Positions 8,994 to 21,319 of a stretch of 64,000 nt of DNA are shown here, in pieces (within the stretch, counting starts at the first letter, position 1; each line of letters starts with the position of its first letter). The notes beneath the pieces were generated by a model. That model was not told the DNA's origin and made no database searches. It was given only the letters and a program-made list of their open reading frames with translations. The position numbers and the translations under genes were made by a program. Origin of the DNA: Pseudomonas helleri (GTDB lineage: Bacteria > Pseudomonadota > Gammaproteobacteria > Pseudomonadales > Pseudomonadaceae); NCBI RefSeq assembly GCF_009600315.1, contig NZ_WIWC01000001.1:186001-250000 (forward strand), read 5' to 3'.

Positions 8994-11825
8994 ATGCAAG
9001 AAAGCGTGATGCAGCGCATGTGGAACAGCGGCTATCTTTCAGGTGGTAACGCTGCCTATGTGGAAGAGCTCTATGAGCTCTACCTGCACGACCCTAACGC
9101 TGTGCCAGAAGAATGGCGCACCAAATTTCAGACGTTGCCTACTGAAGGCAACTCTGCCAACGATGTTTCGCACTCCACAATCCGCGACCATTTCGTGCTG
9201 CTGGCAAAGAACCAGCGCCGCGCCCAACCGGTTTCTGCCGGGAGCGTGAGCAGCGAGCACGAGAAGAAGCAGGTTGAAGTGCTGCGATTGATCCAGGCCT
9301 ATCGGATGCGCGGCCACCAGGCAGCCCAGCTTGATCCGCTGGGGCTGTGGCAACGTCCTGCACCTGCAGACCTGTCAATCAATCATTACGGCTTGACCAA
9401 TGCCGATCTTGATACGACCTTCCGTGCCGGCGACCTGTATATCGGCAAAGAGGAAGCGAGCCTACGCGAAATTCTCGACGCGTTGCAGCAGACATATTGC
9501 CGCACCATCGGCGCCGAGTTCACGCACATCGTCGATTCCGAGCAGCGCCACTGGTTTGAACAGCGCCTCGAAAGCGTACGTGGCCGTCCAACGTATTCGG
9601 CTGAAGTCAAAAGCCATCTGCTTGAGCGCGTCACTGCAGCTGAAGGGCTTGAAAAGTACCTGGGCACCAAATACCCGGGCACCAAGCGTTTCGGCCTGGA
9701 AGGCGGCGAAAGCCTGATTCCTTTGCTGGACGAGCTGATTCAGCGTTCGGGCAACTACGGCACCAAGGAAATCGTTATCGGCATGGCCCACCGTGGTCGC
9801 CTTAACGTATTGGTGAACACCTTCGGCAAAAACCCGCGCGAGTTGTTCGACGAGTTCGAAGGCAAGAAAAAGATCGAGTTGGGTTCCGGTGACGTTAAAT
9901 ATCACCAGGGCTTCTCCTCCAACGTCATGACCTCGGGCGGCGAAGTTCACCTGGCAATGGCGTTTAACCCGTCCCACCTGGAAATCGTTTCTCCAGTGGT
10001 TGAAGGGTCTGTACGTGCACGTCAGGATCGTCGTAACGACAAGACTGGCGAAAAAGTGCTGCCTATTTCCATCCACGGTGATGCTGCTTTCGCAGGTCAG
10101 GGCGTGGTCATGGAAACCTTCCAGATGTCGCAAACACGCGGCTTCAAGACGGGCGGTACGGTTCACCTGGTGATCAACAACCAGGTTGGCTTCACCATCA
10201 GCAACCCGGAAGACTCCCGTTCGACCGAGTACTGCACTGACGTCGCAAAAATGATTCAGGCGCCGATCCTCCATGTAAATGGTGATGATCCGGAAGCCGT
10301 ATTGTTCGTGACCCAGTTGGCCATCGACTACCGCATGCAGTTCAAGCGTGACGTCGTAATCGACCTGTTCTGCTACCGCCGTCGCGGTCACAACGAGGCC
10401 GACGAACCAAACGGCACACAGCCGCTGATGTATCAGCAAATCGCCAAACAGCGCACCACCCGTGAACTGTATGCCGAGCGCCTGACACAAGAGAAAGTGG
10501 TTGACGCAGAGCGCGTTCAGGCCAAGATCGACGAATATCGCAACGCGCTGGACAACGGTCTGCATGTTGTGAAAAGTCTGGTCAAAGAGCCGAACAAAGA
10601 GCTGTTCGTAGACTGGCGTCCGTACCTGGGCCACGCCTGGACTGCGCGTCACGACACGCGTTTCGATCTCAAGACTCTGCAAGAACTGTCTGCCAAGCTG
10701 CTGGAAATTCCAGAGGGCTTCGTGGTGCAGCGTCAGGTCGCGAAGATCTACGAAGACCGTCAAAAAATGCAAGCCGGCGGCCTGCCGATCAACTGGGGTT
10801 ATGCCGAAACAATGGCATACGCGACCCTGGCGTTCGAAGGTCACCCAATCCGCATGACGGGCCAGGACATCGGCCGCGGCACGTTCTCGCACCGTCACGC
10901 TGTGTTGCACAACCAGAAAGATGCCAGCACTTACATTCCGCTTCAGCACCTGTACGAAGGTCAGCCACGCTTTGACCTGTACGACTCGTTGCTGTCGGAA
11001 GAAGCGGTATTGGCATTTGAATACGGTTACTCGACCACCACGCCTAACGGTCTGGTGATCTGGGAAGCCCAGTTCGGCGACTTCGCCAACGGTGCTCAGG
11101 TTGTTATCGACCAGTTCATCACCAGCGGCGAGCACAAGTGGGGCCGTCTGTGCGGTCTGACCATGCTGTTGCCACACGGCTACGAAGGTCAGGGCCCAGA
11201 GCACTCCTCTGCACGTCTTGAGCGTTACTTGCAGCTGTGCGCCGAGCACAACATTCAGGTGTGCGTACCAACCACTCCAGCGCAGATCTATCACCTGCTG
11301 CGCCGTCAGGTCATTCGTCCGCTGCGCAAGCCGCTGATCGTCCTGACACCGAAGTCGTTGTTGCGTCACAAGCTCGCCGTCTCGACCCTGGAAGATCTGG
11401 CCGAAGGTTCGTTCCAGACCGTTATTCCAGAAATCGATGCACAAGATCCGGCCAAGGTCGATCGCATCGTGCTGTGTAGCGGCAAGGTCTACTACGACCT
11501 GTTGGAAAAACGCCGTGCCGAAGGTCGTGAAGACATCGCCATCGTGCGTCTTGAGCAGCTGTACCCGTTCCCTGAGGACGACTTGATTGAAGTCCTGGCT
11601 CCGTACAAAAACCTCAAACACATTGTTTGGTGTCAGGAAGAGCCGATGAACCAGGGTGCCTGGTACTGCAGCCAGCATCACATGCGTCGCATCATTGGTA
11701 GTCACGATAAATCTCTCGTACTCGAGTACGCGGGCCGTGACGCTTCTGCTGCACCTGCTTGTGGTTATGCATCGATGCACGCTGAGCAACAGGCAAAACT
11801 GTTGCAAGACGCGTTTACTGTTTAA
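8994..11825 (+). CDS. sucA: 2-oxoglutarate dehydrogenase E1 component
   Basis: Thiamine-diphosphate-dependent decarboxylase of the 2-oxoglutarate dehydrogenase complex, 943 aa (family 930-945). The N-terminal SGGNAAYVEELYELYLHDP is the E2-binding segment. The E1 core shows AHRGRLNVLVNTFGK and IHGDAAFAGQGVVMET for cofactor binding, and the transketolase-like half has GQDIGRGTFSHRHAV and PHGYEGQGPEHSSAR. The ATG at 8994 follows GAGGG at a good distance. sucB follows after 40 nt. Confidence 0.98.
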   Translation: MQESVMQRMWNSGYLSGGNAAYVEELYELYLHDPNAVPEEWRTKFQTLPTEGNSANDVSHSTIRDHFVLLAKNQRRAQPVSAGSVSSEHEKKQVEVLRLIQAYRMRGHQAAQLDPLGLWQRPAPADLSINHYGLTNADLDTTFRAGDLYIGKEEASLREILDALQQTYCRTIGAEFTHIVDSEQRHWFEQRLESVRGRPTYSAEVKSHLLERVTAAEGLEKYLGTKYPGTKRFGLEGGESLIPLLDELIQRSGNYGTKEIVIGMAHRGRLNVLVNTFGKNPRELFDEFEGKKKIELGSGDVKYHQGFSSNVMTSGGEVHLAMAFNPSHLEIVSPVVEGSVRARQDRRNDKTGEKVLPISIHGDAAFAGQGVVMETFQMSQTRGFKTGGTVHLVINNQVGFTISNPEDSRSTEYCTDVAKMIQAPILHVNGDDPEAVLFVTQLAIDYRMQFKRDVVIDLFCYRRRGHNEADEPNGTQPLMYQQIAKQRTTRELYAERLTQEKVVDAERVQAKIDEYRNALDNGLHVVKSLVKEPNKELFVDWRPYLGHAWTARHDTRFDLKTLQELSAKLLEIPEGFVVQRQVAKIYEDRQKMQAGGLPINWGYAETMAYATLAFEGHPIRMTGQDIGRGTFSHRHAVLHNQKDASTYIPLQHLYEGQPRFDLYDSLLSEEAVLAFEYGYSTTTPNGLVIWEAQFGDFANGAQVVIDQFITSGEHKWGRLCGLTMLLPHGYEGQGPEHSSARLERYLQLCAEHNIQVCVPTTPAQIYHLLRRQVIRPLRKPLIVLTPKSLLRHKLAVSTLEDLAEGSFQTVIPEIDAQDPAKVDRIVLCSGKVYYDLLEKRRAEGREDIAIVRLEQLYPFPEDDLIEVLAPYKNLKHIVWCQEEPMNQGAWYCSQHHMRRIIGSHDKSLVLEYAGRDASAAPACGYASMHAEQQAKLLQDAFTV

Positions 11826-11865
11826 CGCCTTCGCGCACTGAAACCGAATTTAAGGAACCACGAAC

Positions 11866-13083
11866 ATGGCTATCGAGATTAAAGCCCCTACTTTCCCGGA
11901 ATCGGTTGCCGATGGCACCGTTGCCACTTGGCACAAACAACCGGGCGACGCTGTAAAGCGTGATGACCTGATTGTTGACATCGAAACCGACAAAGTTGTG
12001 CTGGAAGTGCTGGCAACAGCCGACGGCGTATTGGGCGCAATCGTCAAGAACGAAGGCGACACCGTTCTGTCCGACGAAGTACTGGGCTCCATCGTTGAAG
12101 GTGGCGCTGCTGCTGCTCCAGCCGCCGCTGCTGCACCGGCTGCCCAAGCTGCTGCCCCGGCTGCTGATGGCGAAGACGACCCGATTGCTGCTCCAGCCGC
12201 TCGCAAGATCGCTGAAGAAAATGGCATCAACATCGCTTCCGTTGCCGGCACTGGCAAAGGCGGTCGTGTGACCAAGGAAGACGTGGTAGCGGCTGTTGCT
12301 GCCAAGAAAGCCGCTCCGGCTGCTGCTCCGGCCAAGCCTGCTGCACCTGCCGCTGCTGCACCGGTATTCGCTGCAGGTGATCGCGTAGAGAAGCGCGTTC
12401 CGATGACCCGCGTTCGTGCCACCGTGGCCAAGCGCCTGGTTGAAGCTCAGTCGAACATGGCGATGCTGACCACGTTCAACGAAGTCGACATGACTGAGAT
12501 CATGGCGCTGCGTTCGAAGTACAAGGACCTGTTCGAGAAGTCCCACAACGGCGTACGTCTGGGCTTCATGTCGTTCTTCGTGAAAGCGGCTACCGAAGCG
12601 CTGAAACGCTTCCCGGCTGTTAACGCTTCGATCGACGGTTCCGACATCGTTTACCACGGCTACGCCGATATCGGTGTTGCTGTTTCCAGCGACCGCGGTC
12701 TGGTGGTTCCGGTTCTGCGTAACGCCGAACTGATGAGCCTGGCTGAAATCGAAGGCGGCATTGCTGCCTACGGTAAAAAAGCCCGTGACGGTAAGCTGTC
12801 CATCGACGAAATGACCGGTGGCACATTCACCATCACCAACGGTGGTACCTTCGGTTCGATGATGTCGACTCCGATCGTCAACCCGCCGCAAGCCGCTATC
12901 CTGGGCATGCACAACATCCTTCAGCGTCCAATGGCAATCAACGGTCAGGTAGTAATTCGTCCGATGATGTATTTGGCTCTGTCTTACGATCACCGCTTGA
13001 TCGACGGCAAAGAAGCTGTAAGTTTCCTGGTAGCAATCAAAAACCTGCTGGAAGACCCGGCACGTCTGCTGCTGGACATCTGA
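11866..13083 (+). CDS. sucB: Dihydrolipoyl succinyltransferase (E2 of 2-oxoglutarate dehydrogenase)
   Basis: A 405-aa E2 core subunit. In order: lipoyl domain with the lipoylated Lys43 in IETDKVVLE; an Ala/Pro linker; the peripheral-subunit binding domain around 105-145 ([23 protein letters not shown]); a second Ala/Pro-rich linker; and the acyltransferase domain with catalytic His376 and Asp380 in SYDHRLIDG. The single lipoyl domain is normal for SucB. A clear AAGGA site precedes the ATG. Confidence 0.98.
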   Translation: MAIEIKAPTFPESVADGTVATWHKQPGDAVKRDDLIVDIETDKVVLEVLATADGVLGAIVKNEGDTVLSDEVLGSIVEGGAAAAPAAAAAPAAQAAAPAADGEDDPIAAPAARKIAEENGINIASVAGTGKGGRVTKEDVVAAVAAKKAAPAAAPAKPAAPAAAAPVFAAGDRVEKRVPMTRVRATVAKRLVEAQSNMAMLTTFNEVDMTEIMALRSKYKDLFEKSHNGVRLGFMSFFVKAATEALKRFPAVNASIDGSDIVYHGYADIGVAVSSDRGLVVPVLRNAELMSLAEIEGGIAAYGKKARDGKLSIDEMTGGTFTITNGGTFGSMMSTPIVNPPQAAILGMHNILQRPMAINGQVVIRPMMYLALSYDHRLIDGKEAVSFLVAIKNLLEDPARLLLDI

Positions 13084-13157
13084 TAAAAGCAGCTGCGCGT
13101 TTCAGGCCGCTGATTAAAACAGCCGGCTTGAAACTCGTATCATAGGAAACAGCTATG

Positions 13158-13225
13158 AGCTGCAAGCCCGAAGCCGCAAGCAATTGTGGTTTGGCCTTGT
13201 GGCTTAGAGCTTGAAGCTTGTAGCT
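13158..13225. repeat. Imperfect inverted repeat, AGCTGCAAGC type, inside the suc operon
   Basis: The arms begin AGCTGCAAGCCCGAAGCCGCAAG and end CTTGTGGCTT...GCTTGTAGCT, an imperfect inverted repeat built of small AAGC/GCTT units. Related sequences rich in AGCTGCAAGC are common dispersed repeats in Pseudomonas (from memory). It occupies most of the sucB-lpdA gap and ends 17 nt before the lpdA ATG, so it forms part of the lpdA leader. Confidence 0.6.
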
Positions 13226-13227
13226 AA

Positions 13228-14679
<1,452 letters not shown>

Positions 14680-14715
14680 GACCAGACAATAATAAACCAC
14701 GGCGGTATGCCCGTC

Positions 14716-14739
14716 GTGAGCCTTGCTTGCAAGCCTCAC
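14716..14739 (+). other. Hairpin in the lpdA-sucC gap
   Basis: The arms GTGAGCCTTGC and GCAAGCCTCAC pair with one mismatch and almost no loop. No U-run follows. The rest of 14680-14903 contains no plausible gene. A role in mRNA processing between lpdA and sucC is a guess. Confidence 0.35.
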
Positions 14740-14903
14740 CGCGGAACTTCCGCCGGACGCAGTCTTGTCTGATTTGCGCCAGGCCGTCACTGCTCACGCA
14801 GGGTCGGCTTGTCGAAAACAGAACAAGCAGCAGTCACAGGTGGTGCGGCACTAATTAAAGTGCAGCGCCGAATGCGCAGTACCTAACGAAGACGGTAAAA
14901 AGC

Positions 14904-16070
14904 ATGAATCTTCACGAGTATCAGGGTAAGCAGCTGTTCGCTGAATACGGCCTGCCAGTATCCAAGGGTTATGCAGTAGATACCCCGGAAGCGGCCGCAG
15001 AAGCGTGCGACAAGATCGGCGGAACCGAATGGGTTGTAAAAGCTCAGGTTCACGCAGGTGGTCGTGGTAAAGCGGGCGGCGTAAAGCTGGTTCGCAGCAA
15101 AGAAGACGCTAAAGCATTTGCACAACAATGGTTGGGCAAGCGTCTGGTGACTTACCAGACTGACGCCAATGGTCAGCCGGTCACCAAGATCCTGGTTGAA
15201 TCGTGCACTGATATCGCTAAAGAGCTGTACCTGGGCGCTGTCGTTGACCGTTCGAGCCGCCGCATCGTGTTCATGGCTTCCACCGAAGGTGGCGTGGACA
15301 TCGAGAAAATCGCTCACGACACTCCAGAAAAAATTCTGAAAGCAACAATCGATCCACTGGTTGGCGCTCAGCCATTCCAGGGTCGCGAGTTGGCTTTCCA
15401 GCTGGGTCTGGAAGGCAAGCAAGTTACTCAGTTCGCCAAAATCTTCGTAGGTCTGGCCAAACTGTTCAAGGATCACGATCTGGCACTGCTGGAAGTGAAC
15501 CCGCTGGTTATCAAGACTGACGGCGATCTGCACTGCCTCGATGCCAAAATCAACATCGACGCTAACGCCATGTACCGTCAGCCTAAGCTGAAAACGTTCC
15601 ACGATCCGTCGCAAGACGATCCGCGCGAAGCGCACGCTGCCAAGTTCGAACTGAACTACGTGGCACTGGAAGGCAACATTGGTTGCATGGTCAACGGTGC
15701 TGGCCTGGCCATGGGCACCATGGACATCGTCAACCTGCATGGCGGCAAGCCAGCCAACTTCCTTGACGTTGGCGGCGGTGCTACCAAAGAACGCGTAACC
15801 GAAGCGTTCAAAATCATCCTGTCCGACAGCAATGTCGCTGCAGTGCTGGTTAACATCTTCGGCGGCATCGTTCGTTGCGACATGATTGCCGAAGGCATCA
15901 TTGGCGCCGTGAAAGAAGTCGGCGTAAAAATCCCGGTGGTTGTGCGCCTTGAAGGCAACAACGCTGAACTGGGCGCTAAAGTACTGGCAGAAAGCGGCTT
16001 GAACATCATCGCTGCTACCAGCTTGACCGACGCTGCTCAACAAGTAGTTAAAGCTGCGGAGGGCAAGTAA
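14904..16070 (+). CDS. sucC: Succinyl-CoA synthetase beta subunit
   Basis: Together with SucD converts succinyl-CoA to succinate with formation of ATP or GTP. The 388 aa match the bacterial family exactly. The N-terminus [18 protein letters not shown] opens the ATP-grasp domain; nucleotide-binding and ligase parts are intact ([23 protein letters not shown], and the CoA-ligase segment [15 protein letters not shown]). The last base of its stop codon is the first base of the sucD start, so translation is coupled. Confidence 0.98.
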   Translation: MNLHEYQGKQLFAEYGLPVSKGYAVDTPEAAAEACDKIGGTEWVVKAQVHAGGRGKAGGVKLVRSKEDAKAFAQQWLGKRLVTYQTDANGQPVTKILVESCTDIAKELYLGAVVDRSSRRIVFMASTEGGVDIEKIAHDTPEKILKATIDPLVGAQPFQGRELAFQLGLEGKQVTQFAKIFVGLAKLFKDHDLALLEVNPLVIKTDGDLHCLDAKINIDANAMYRQPKLKTFHDPSQDDPREAHAAKFELNYVALEGNIGCMVNGAGLAMGTMDIVNLHGGKPANFLDVGGGATKERVTEAFKIILSDSNVAAVLVNIFGGIVRCDMIAEGIIGAVKEVGVKIPVVVRLEGNNAELGAKVLAESGLNIIAATSLTDAAQQVVKAAEGK

Positions 16071-16951
16071 TGAGCGTCCTGATCAATAAAGACACCAAAG
16101 TTATCTGCCAAGGCATCACTGGCTCGCAGGGCAGCTTCCACACCCAGCAAGCCATTGAATACGGCACCAAGATGGTCGGTGGCGTGACTCCGGGCAAAGG
16201 CGGTACCACTCACCTGGACCTGCCTGTTTTCAACACCGTGAAAGAAGCCGTAGAAGCAACTGGCGCAACTGCCAGCGTTATCTACGTACCGGCTCCTTTC
16301 TGCAAGGACTCCATCCTTGAAGCAGCGTTCGGCGGCATCAAGCTGATCGTTTGCATCACCGAAGGCATTCCTACCCTGGACATGCTGGACTGCAAAGTTA
16401 AGTGCGACGAACTGGGTGTTACCCTGATCGGCCCTAACTGCCCGGGCGTTATCACCCCAGGCGAATGCAAAATCGGCATCATGCCGGGTCACATTCACTT
16501 GCCAGGCAAAGTAGGCATCGTGTCGCGTTCCGGCACCCTGACTTACGAAGCCGTGAAGCAAACCACTGACGCCGGTTTCGGCCAGTCGACGTGCGTAGGC
16601 ATCGGCGGTGACCCAATTCCAGGTTCCAACTTCATCGATATCCTGAAGTTGTTCCAGGAAGACCCGAAGACCGAAGCGATCGTCATGATCGGTGAGATCG
16701 GCGGTTCGGCTGAAGAAGAAGCGGCTGCCTACATCAAGGCAAACGTGACCAAGCCTGTTGTTTCCTACATTGCTGGTGTGACTGCCCCTCCAGGCAAACG
16801 CATGGGCCACGCAGGCGCAATCATCTCTGGTGGCAAGGGTACTGCAGACGAGAAGTTTGCAGCCCTGGAAGACGCAGGCGTAAAAACCGTGCGTTCGCTG
16901 GCAGATATCGGCAAGGCTCTGTCCGAGCTGACTGGCTGGGCAATGAAGTAA
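16070..16951 (+). CDS. sucD: Succinyl-CoA synthetase alpha subunit
   Basis: The 293-aa subunit binds CoA and carries the phosphohistidine. The Rossmann CoA-binding start reads [18 protein letters not shown]; the active-site histidine is His247 in [12 protein letters not shown]. It is the last gene of the sdh-suc cluster and is followed by a strong terminator. Confidence 0.98.
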   Translation: MSVLINKDTKVICQGITGSQGSFHTQQAIEYGTKMVGGVTPGKGGTTHLDLPVFNTVKEAVEATGATASVIYVPAPFCKDSILEAAFGGIKLIVCITEGIPTLDMLDCKVKCDELGVTLIGPNCPGVITPGECKIGIMPGHIHLPGKVGIVSRSGTLTYEAVKQTTDAGFGQSTCVGIGGDPIPGSNFIDILKLFQEDPKTEAIVMIGEIGGSAEEEAAAYIKANVTKPVVSYIAGVTAPPGKRMGHAGAIISGGKGTADEKFAALEDAGVKTVRSLADIGKALSELTGWAMK

Positions 16952-16981
16952 GCCTCGCGCTTAACTGACTGCTTTACCAAG

Positions 16982-17007
16982 CAAAGGCCACCTTCAGGTG
17001 GCCTTTG
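16982..17007 (+). terminator. Terminator of the sdh-suc operon
   Basis: Perfect 11-bp stem CAAAGGCCACC / GGTGGCCTTTG with a TTCA tetraloop, 30 nt after sucD. The T-run is only three bases, within the stem end. Confidence 0.75.
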
Positions 17008-17358
17008 TGCGTCTGGGCGTTCTAATAGTCGCTAACGAGGAACGATGGCTGCTAAGCGATCGTATGGCCTTCAATGTGTAATTGAGCGTAGGAAATAGTG
17101 AGTTTGCGCGTGAGGGGATCACACCAATTCTATTTTCGATGTCAACAAGGCGACAACTGCGTGCGTTCATCGGACAGTTCGCCCTGTAACAGTGCGTTTC
17201 AAACGAAAAATCGGTAGGCTAACAGCCAAATCTGCGTATGCATCCCACAAGGAAGCCGCGCGCTAGACGGGTCGGTCTTACTAAGGCTGACAGCATTTCC
17301 CACATCCGCACGGGAAATTCCCCTCTAAATTCCGATTCAGTAGTGTGGTATTTCCGTA
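17008..17358 (+). other. Intergenic region upstream of brnQ
   Basis: About 350 bp without a credible gene. I see no strong promoter pair, riboswitch, T-box or attenuator, and no good ribosome binding site in front of brnQ. Confidence 0.4.
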
Positions 17359-18672
17359 ATGAAAGTATTGAAAGGCCAGGACATTCTGGCACTTGGGTTT
17401 ATGACTTTTGCCCTGTTTGTCGGGGCTGGCAACATCATTTTCCCGCCTATTGTTGGCCTGCAAGCAGGGCCGCATGTCTGGATTGCAGCACTGGGCTTTC
17501 TGGTCACAGCGGTAGGTTTGCCGGTCATCACCGTGGTAGCGCTGGCTAAAGTCGGCGGTGGCATGGACGCACTGAGCAGCCCCATCGGTAAAATTGCTGG
17601 CGGCTTGTTGGCTGCTGTTGCGTATCTGGCAGTTGGCCCGTTGTTCGCGACACCCCGTACAGCAACTGTTTCGTTTGAAGTCGGCTTGGCACCGTTGACG
17701 GGCGAAAGTCCACTGGCGCTGTTTCTGTACAGCTCGGTTTACTTTTTGATCGTGTTCTTCGTTTCACTGTATCCAGGCCGTCTGCTGGATACCGTCGGAC
17801 GCTTTTTGGCGCCTCTGAAAATTATTGCTTTGGCGATTCTGGGCATTGCGGCTTTCGCGCTGCCAGCCGGGGATACGGGCGTTGCCACTGCGGAGTACGT
17901 TAGTGCACCGTTTTCCCAAGGTTTTATCAATGGTTACCTAACCATGGATACTTTGGGCGCGTTGGTATTTGGCATCGTGATTGTGAACGCGATTCGCTCG
18001 CGTGGCGTTGAGTCGCCGAAGTTGATCACCCGCTATGCCATCATTGCCGGTCTGATTGCGGGTGTTGGTTTGGCGCTGGTTTACGTCAGCCTGTTTCGCC
18101 TGGGTGCCGGCAGCCATGAAGTGGCGATGGGCGCAACCAACGGCGCTGCGGTACTGCATGCCTACGTTCAGCATACCTTTGGCTCGCTTGGTAGCGGTTT
18201 TCTCGCGGTATTGATTGCCTTGGCTTGCCTTGTTACTGCTGTGGGCCTGACCTGCGCCTGTGCTGAATACTTCAGCACAGTATTGCCGCTGTCCTACAAG
18301 ACACTGGTGATCATTCTTGCGGTGTTCTCGCTGGGCGTGTCGAACCTGGGCCTTACCCAGTTGATCGCGTTCTCGATTCCGCTGCTAACTGCGATTTATC
18401 CGCCTTGCATCGTGTTGGTCGCGCTGAGTTTCTGTAAAGGGTTTTGGCATGCTCAATCGCGGATTGTTGGCCCTGTGATGCTCGTGTCGTTCTTCTTCGG
18501 CACCATCGATGCGCTTAAAGGTGCCGGCTTTGGCGAATGGATTCCAGGTACATTGGCCAACATGCCATTTAGCGAACAAGGTTTGGCTTGGCTGGTGCCT
18601 TGTGTAGTCACACTGATTGGCGCCGTTATTTGCGATCGTTTGCTGGGTAAACCTGTTCAAGCACTTGCTTAA
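17359..18672 (+). CDS. brnQ: Branched-chain amino acid transport carrier, BrnQ/BraB type
   Basis: A 437-aa LIV-cation symporter with about 12 transmembrane helices, importing leucine, isoleucine and valine with Na+ or H+. The family N-terminus is plain: [25 protein letters not shown], followed by helices through to [12 protein letters not shown]. Length and sequence agree with BraB of P. aeruginosa (PA1590), also found directly downstream of sucD, so it is likely the braB orthologue. The start lacks a strong Shine-Dalgarno sequence, which may mean weak translation; no better start exists in frame. Confidence 0.93.
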   Translation: MKVLKGQDILALGFMTFALFVGAGNIIFPPIVGLQAGPHVWIAALGFLVTAVGLPVITVVALAKVGGGMDALSSPIGKIAGGLLAAVAYLAVGPLFATPRTATVSFEVGLAPLTGESPLALFLYSSVYFLIVFFVSLYPGRLLDTVGRFLAPLKIIALAILGIAAFALPAGDTGVATAEYVSAPFSQGFINGYLTMDTLGALVFGIVIVNAIRSRGVESPKLITRYAIIAGLIAGVGLALVYVSLFRLGAGSHEVAMGATNGAAVLHAYVQHTFGSLGSGFLAVLIALACLVTAVGLTCACAEYFSTVLPLSYKTLVIILAVFSLGVSNLGLTQLIAFSIPLLTAIYPPCIVLVALSFCKGFWHAQSRIVGPVMLVSFFFGTIDALKGAGFGEWIPGTLANMPFSEQGLAWLVPCVVTLIGAVICDRLLGKPVQALA

Positions 18673-18707
18673 AACTTTCCGGTTCGCAAAAGCATCACTG
18701 GATAATA

Positions 18708-18745
18708 AAAATGCCCTGCATCAATTCGATGCAGGGCATTTTTTA
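18708..18745. terminator. Terminator of brnQ
   Basis: Stem AAATGCCCTGCATC / GATGCAGGGCATTT with a 5-nt loop, flanked by A-rich and T-rich runs, so it could work in both directions. Confidence 0.85.
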
Positions 18746-18793
18746 TGGCCGGTATTTAATCGTTCAATCTATTAGTGCCAAATGCCAGATACA

Positions 18794-18820
18794 ACAAAGC
18801 CCGCACTTGGCGGGCTTTGT
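18794..18820 (-). terminator. Candidate terminator of the minus-strand lipoprotein gene
   Basis: Stem ACAAAGCCCGC / GCGGGCTTTGT with a 5-nt loop, 20 nt beyond the lipoprotein stop. The following tract on the minus strand is T-rich but interrupted. Confidence 0.6.
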
Positions 18821-18840
18821 CGTTGTCGCAGAAAGCGTGA

Positions 18841-19119
18841 TTACTTGCTTTCTGGAGTAGCCACAGGTGCTGCTGGAGCAACCGGTGCAGCCTGGCCAGC
18901 TTCTTCAGCTGCGGCTTTATTGGACTCAGCCTGAGCTTTGGCCGCTTCGGCATTTTCTTTCGCCGCGTCGTTCACTTTGTCCTGAGCTTCAGACATTTTT
19001 TCCTGAGCTTGCTCAGCGTGCTGAGTAGCGTCTTGGGCTTTGTCTTCGGATTTCTTGTCGCAGGCAGCCAGGCCAAGCGAAGCAGCGAGCATCAGGGCAA
19101 CAGCAAATGTATTACGCAT
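18841..19119 (-). CDS. Small Ala/Gln/Lys-rich lipoprotein
   Basis: A 92-aa predicted lipoprotein. The start at 19119 has a strong AAGGAG site and gives a signal peptide ending in the lipobox LAAC, so Cys20 would be lipidated. The mature part (about residues 22-75) is a highly charged heptad-like helix rich in A, K, E and Q, followed by an Ala/Pro/Val tail, as in small envelope coiled-coil lipoproteins. Function unknown. It stands between brnQ and htpG on the opposite strand from both. Confidence 0.8.
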   Translation of the reverse strand: MRNTFAVALMLAASLGLAACDKKSEDKAQDATQHAEQAQEKMSEAQDKVNDAAKENAEAAKAQAESNKAAAEEAGQAAPVAPAAPVATPESK

Positions 19120-19258
19120 GGGGTGTTTCTCCTTATGAGTAGATCTACGGGGCGTTTGAGCATTGGCCGATCGCTTAAGTTCCATGGCCATGCACATATA
19201 TAAGTAAAGCACCGCGGGCGGGGATTATTGTTAAAAAGCCCGCAGGTTTCAAGTAGCC

Positions 19259-19286
19259 CTTGAAATCTAAATCTTAGGCCCCAACT
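19259..19286 (+). promoter_or_regulatory. Heat-shock (sigma-32) promoter of htpG
   Basis: -35 CTTGAAA (19259-19265), 13-nt spacer, -10 CCCCAACT (19279-19286). This matches the sigma-32 consensus CTTGAAA-N(11-16)-CCCCATNT at nearly every position. It lies about 67 nt upstream of the htpG ATG. Confidence 0.85.
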
Positions 19287-19352
19287 TTAAATTCATCCCG
19301 CCGCCAACCCACTAGGGCGTGGCTCATGCCATCTAATCGGAGTTTGATAACA

Positions 19353-21260
19353 ATGAGCGTGGAAACTCAAAAGGAAACCCTGGGCTTCCAGACCGAGGTC
19401 AAGCAACTCTTGCACCTCATGATCCATTCGCTGTACTCCAACAAGGAAATTTTCCTTCGCGAATTGATCTCGAACGCCTCTGATGCTGTCGATAAATTAC
19501 GTTTTGAAGCGCTGTCCAAACCAGAACTGCTGGAAGGTGGCGCCGACCAGTTAAAAATCCGTGTGAGCTTCGACAAGGACGCTAACACCGTCACGCTCGA
19601 AGACAACGGTATCGGTATGAACCGTGACGATGTGATCACCCATCTGGGAACCATCGCCAAATCCGGTACAGCCGACTTCATGAAGAACCTTACGGGTGAT
19701 CAGAAAAAAGACTCTCACCTGATTGGTCAGTTTGGTGTGGGCTTCTACTCGGCCTTTATTGTCGCGGACAAGGTTGATGTCTACAGCCGTCGTGCGGGCA
19801 CTCCTGCAAGCGAAGGTGTGCACTGGTCATCCAAGGGCGAAGGCGAGTTTGAAGTTGCCAACATCGAAAAAGCCGAGCGCGGTACCAAAATTGTTTTGCA
19901 CCTGAAGTCTGGCGAATCCGAGTTCGCTGACGGCTGGCGCCTGCGCAACATCATCAAGAAGTATTCCGACCATATTGCCTTGCCAATCGAGCTGCCTAAA
20001 GAGCAGACCGTTGCCGAAGGTGAAGAGGCGCCTGCGCTGGAATGGGAAACCGTCAACCGCGCCAGTGCCCTGTGGACCCGCCCTCGTACTGAAGTCAAGG
20101 ACGAGGAGTATCAGGAATTCTACAAGCACATCGCCCACGACTTCGAGAACCCGCTGGCCTGGAGCCACAACAAGGTTGAAGGCAAGCTGGAATACAGCTC
20201 GCTGCTTTATGTACCGGCACGCGCGCCGTTCGATCTGTACCAGCGTGAAGCCCCTAAAGGCCTGAAGCTCTACGTACAGCGTGTATTTGTCATGGACCAG
20301 GCAGAATCATTCCTGCCACTGTATCTGCGCTTCATCAAAGGCGTGATCGACTCCAATGACCTGTCGTTGAACGTGTCGCGGGAAATCCTGCAAAAAGACC
20401 CGATCATCGACTCCATGAAGTCGGCGCTGACCAAGCGTGTGCTCGACATGCTGGAAAAACTGGCGAAGAACGAGCCTGAGAAATACCAGGGCTTCTGGAA
20501 GAATTTCGGTCAGGTCATGAAAGAAGGCCCTGCTGAAGATTTCGCCAACAAGGAAAAAATCGCCGGTCTGTTGCGTTTTGCCTCGACTCACGAAGAGGGT
20601 GGCGAACAGGTTGTGTCGTTGGCTCAGTACCTTGAGCGCGCCAAAGAAGGTCAGGACAAGATTTACTACCTGACCGGCGAATCCTACGCACAGGTTAAAA
20701 ACAGCCCGCATCTCGAAGTCTTCCGCAAGAAAGGCATCGAAGTTCTGTTGTTGACCGACCGTATCGATGAGTGGCTGATGAGCTACCTCAGCGAGTTCGA
20801 CGGCAAAAGCTTTGTTGACGTGGCACGCGGTGATCTTGATCTCGGCAACCTGGATTCCGAAGAAGACAAAAAGGCCGCAGAAGAGGCCGCCAAGGCTAAA
20901 GAAGGTCTGGTTGAGCGTATCAAGTCAGCCTTGGGCGAAAGCGTCAGCGAAGTGCGTGTATCGCACCGCTTGACTGACTCCCCGGCCATTCTGGCTATCG
21001 GCGAACAGGACATGGGCATGCAGATGCGCCAGATTCTGGAAGCCAGTGGTCAGAAAGTACCGGAGTCCAAGCCGATCTTCGAATTCAACCCGGCTCACCC
21101 CCTGATTGAAAAGCTCGATGCGGAACAGAGTGAAGAGCGTTTTGGCGACCTTTCGCACATTCTGTTCGATCAGGCGGCACTGGCTTCTGGTGATAGTTTG
21201 AAAGACCCGGCGGCTTATGTACGGCGGCTAAACAAATTGTTAGTAGAGTTGTCGGTCTAA
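19353..21260 (+). CDS. htpG: Molecular chaperone HtpG (Hsp90)
   Basis: A 635-aa Hsp90 homologue with the GHKL ATPase N-domain ([38 protein letters not shown]), the middle domain with the catalytic-loop Arg region ([13 protein letters not shown]) and the C-terminal dimerisation domain. I chose the ATG at 19353 ([13 protein letters not shown]) because it has an appropriately placed CGGAG and matches the family start; nine extra upstream codons are open. A heat-shock promoter precedes it and a terminator follows. Confidence 0.97.
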   Translation: MSVETQKETLGFQTEVKQLLHLMIHSLYSNKEIFLRELISNASDAVDKLRFEALSKPELLEGGADQLKIRVSFDKDANTVTLEDNGIGMNRDDVITHLGTIAKSGTADFMKNLTGDQKKDSHLIGQFGVGFYSAFIVADKVDVYSRRAGTPASEGVHWSSKGEGEFEVANIEKAERGTKIVLHLKSGESEFADGWRLRNIIKKYSDHIALPIELPKEQTVAEGEEAPALEWETVNRASALWTRPRTEVKDEEYQEFYKHIAHDFENPLAWSHNKVEGKLEYSSLLYVPARAPFDLYQREAPKGLKLYVQRVFVMDQAESFLPLYLRFIKGVIDSNDLSLNVSREILQKDPIIDSMKSALTKRVLDMLEKLAKNEPEKYQGFWKNFGQVMKEGPAEDFANKEKIAGLLRFASTHEEGGEQVVSLAQYLERAKEGQDKIYYLTGESYAQVKNSPHLEVFRKKGIEVLLLTDRIDEWLMSYLSEFDGKSFVDVARGDLDLGNLDSEEDKKAAEEAAKAKEGLVERIKSALGESVSEVRVSHRLTDSPAILAIGEQDMGMQMRQILEASGQKVPESKPIFEFNPAHPLIEKLDAEQSEERFGDLSHILFDQAALASGDSLKDPAAYVRRLNKLLVELSV

Positions 21261-21269
21261 CCGCGCTAT

Positions 21270-21296
21270 AAAAACCCGCTACGGCGGGTTTTTTTT
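21270..21296 (+). terminator. Terminator of htpG
   Basis: Stem AACCCGC / GCGGGTT with a 4-nt loop and a run of eight T, directly after the htpG stop. Confidence 0.9.
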
Positions 21297-21319
21297 GGTT
21301 TTGAATTCAGGAGCTTTAC

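Noticed and set aside
9462..11807. Open frame of 781 codons opposite sucA
   Set aside because: Antisense shadow of sucA; composition is low in hydrophobic structure and matches no family.
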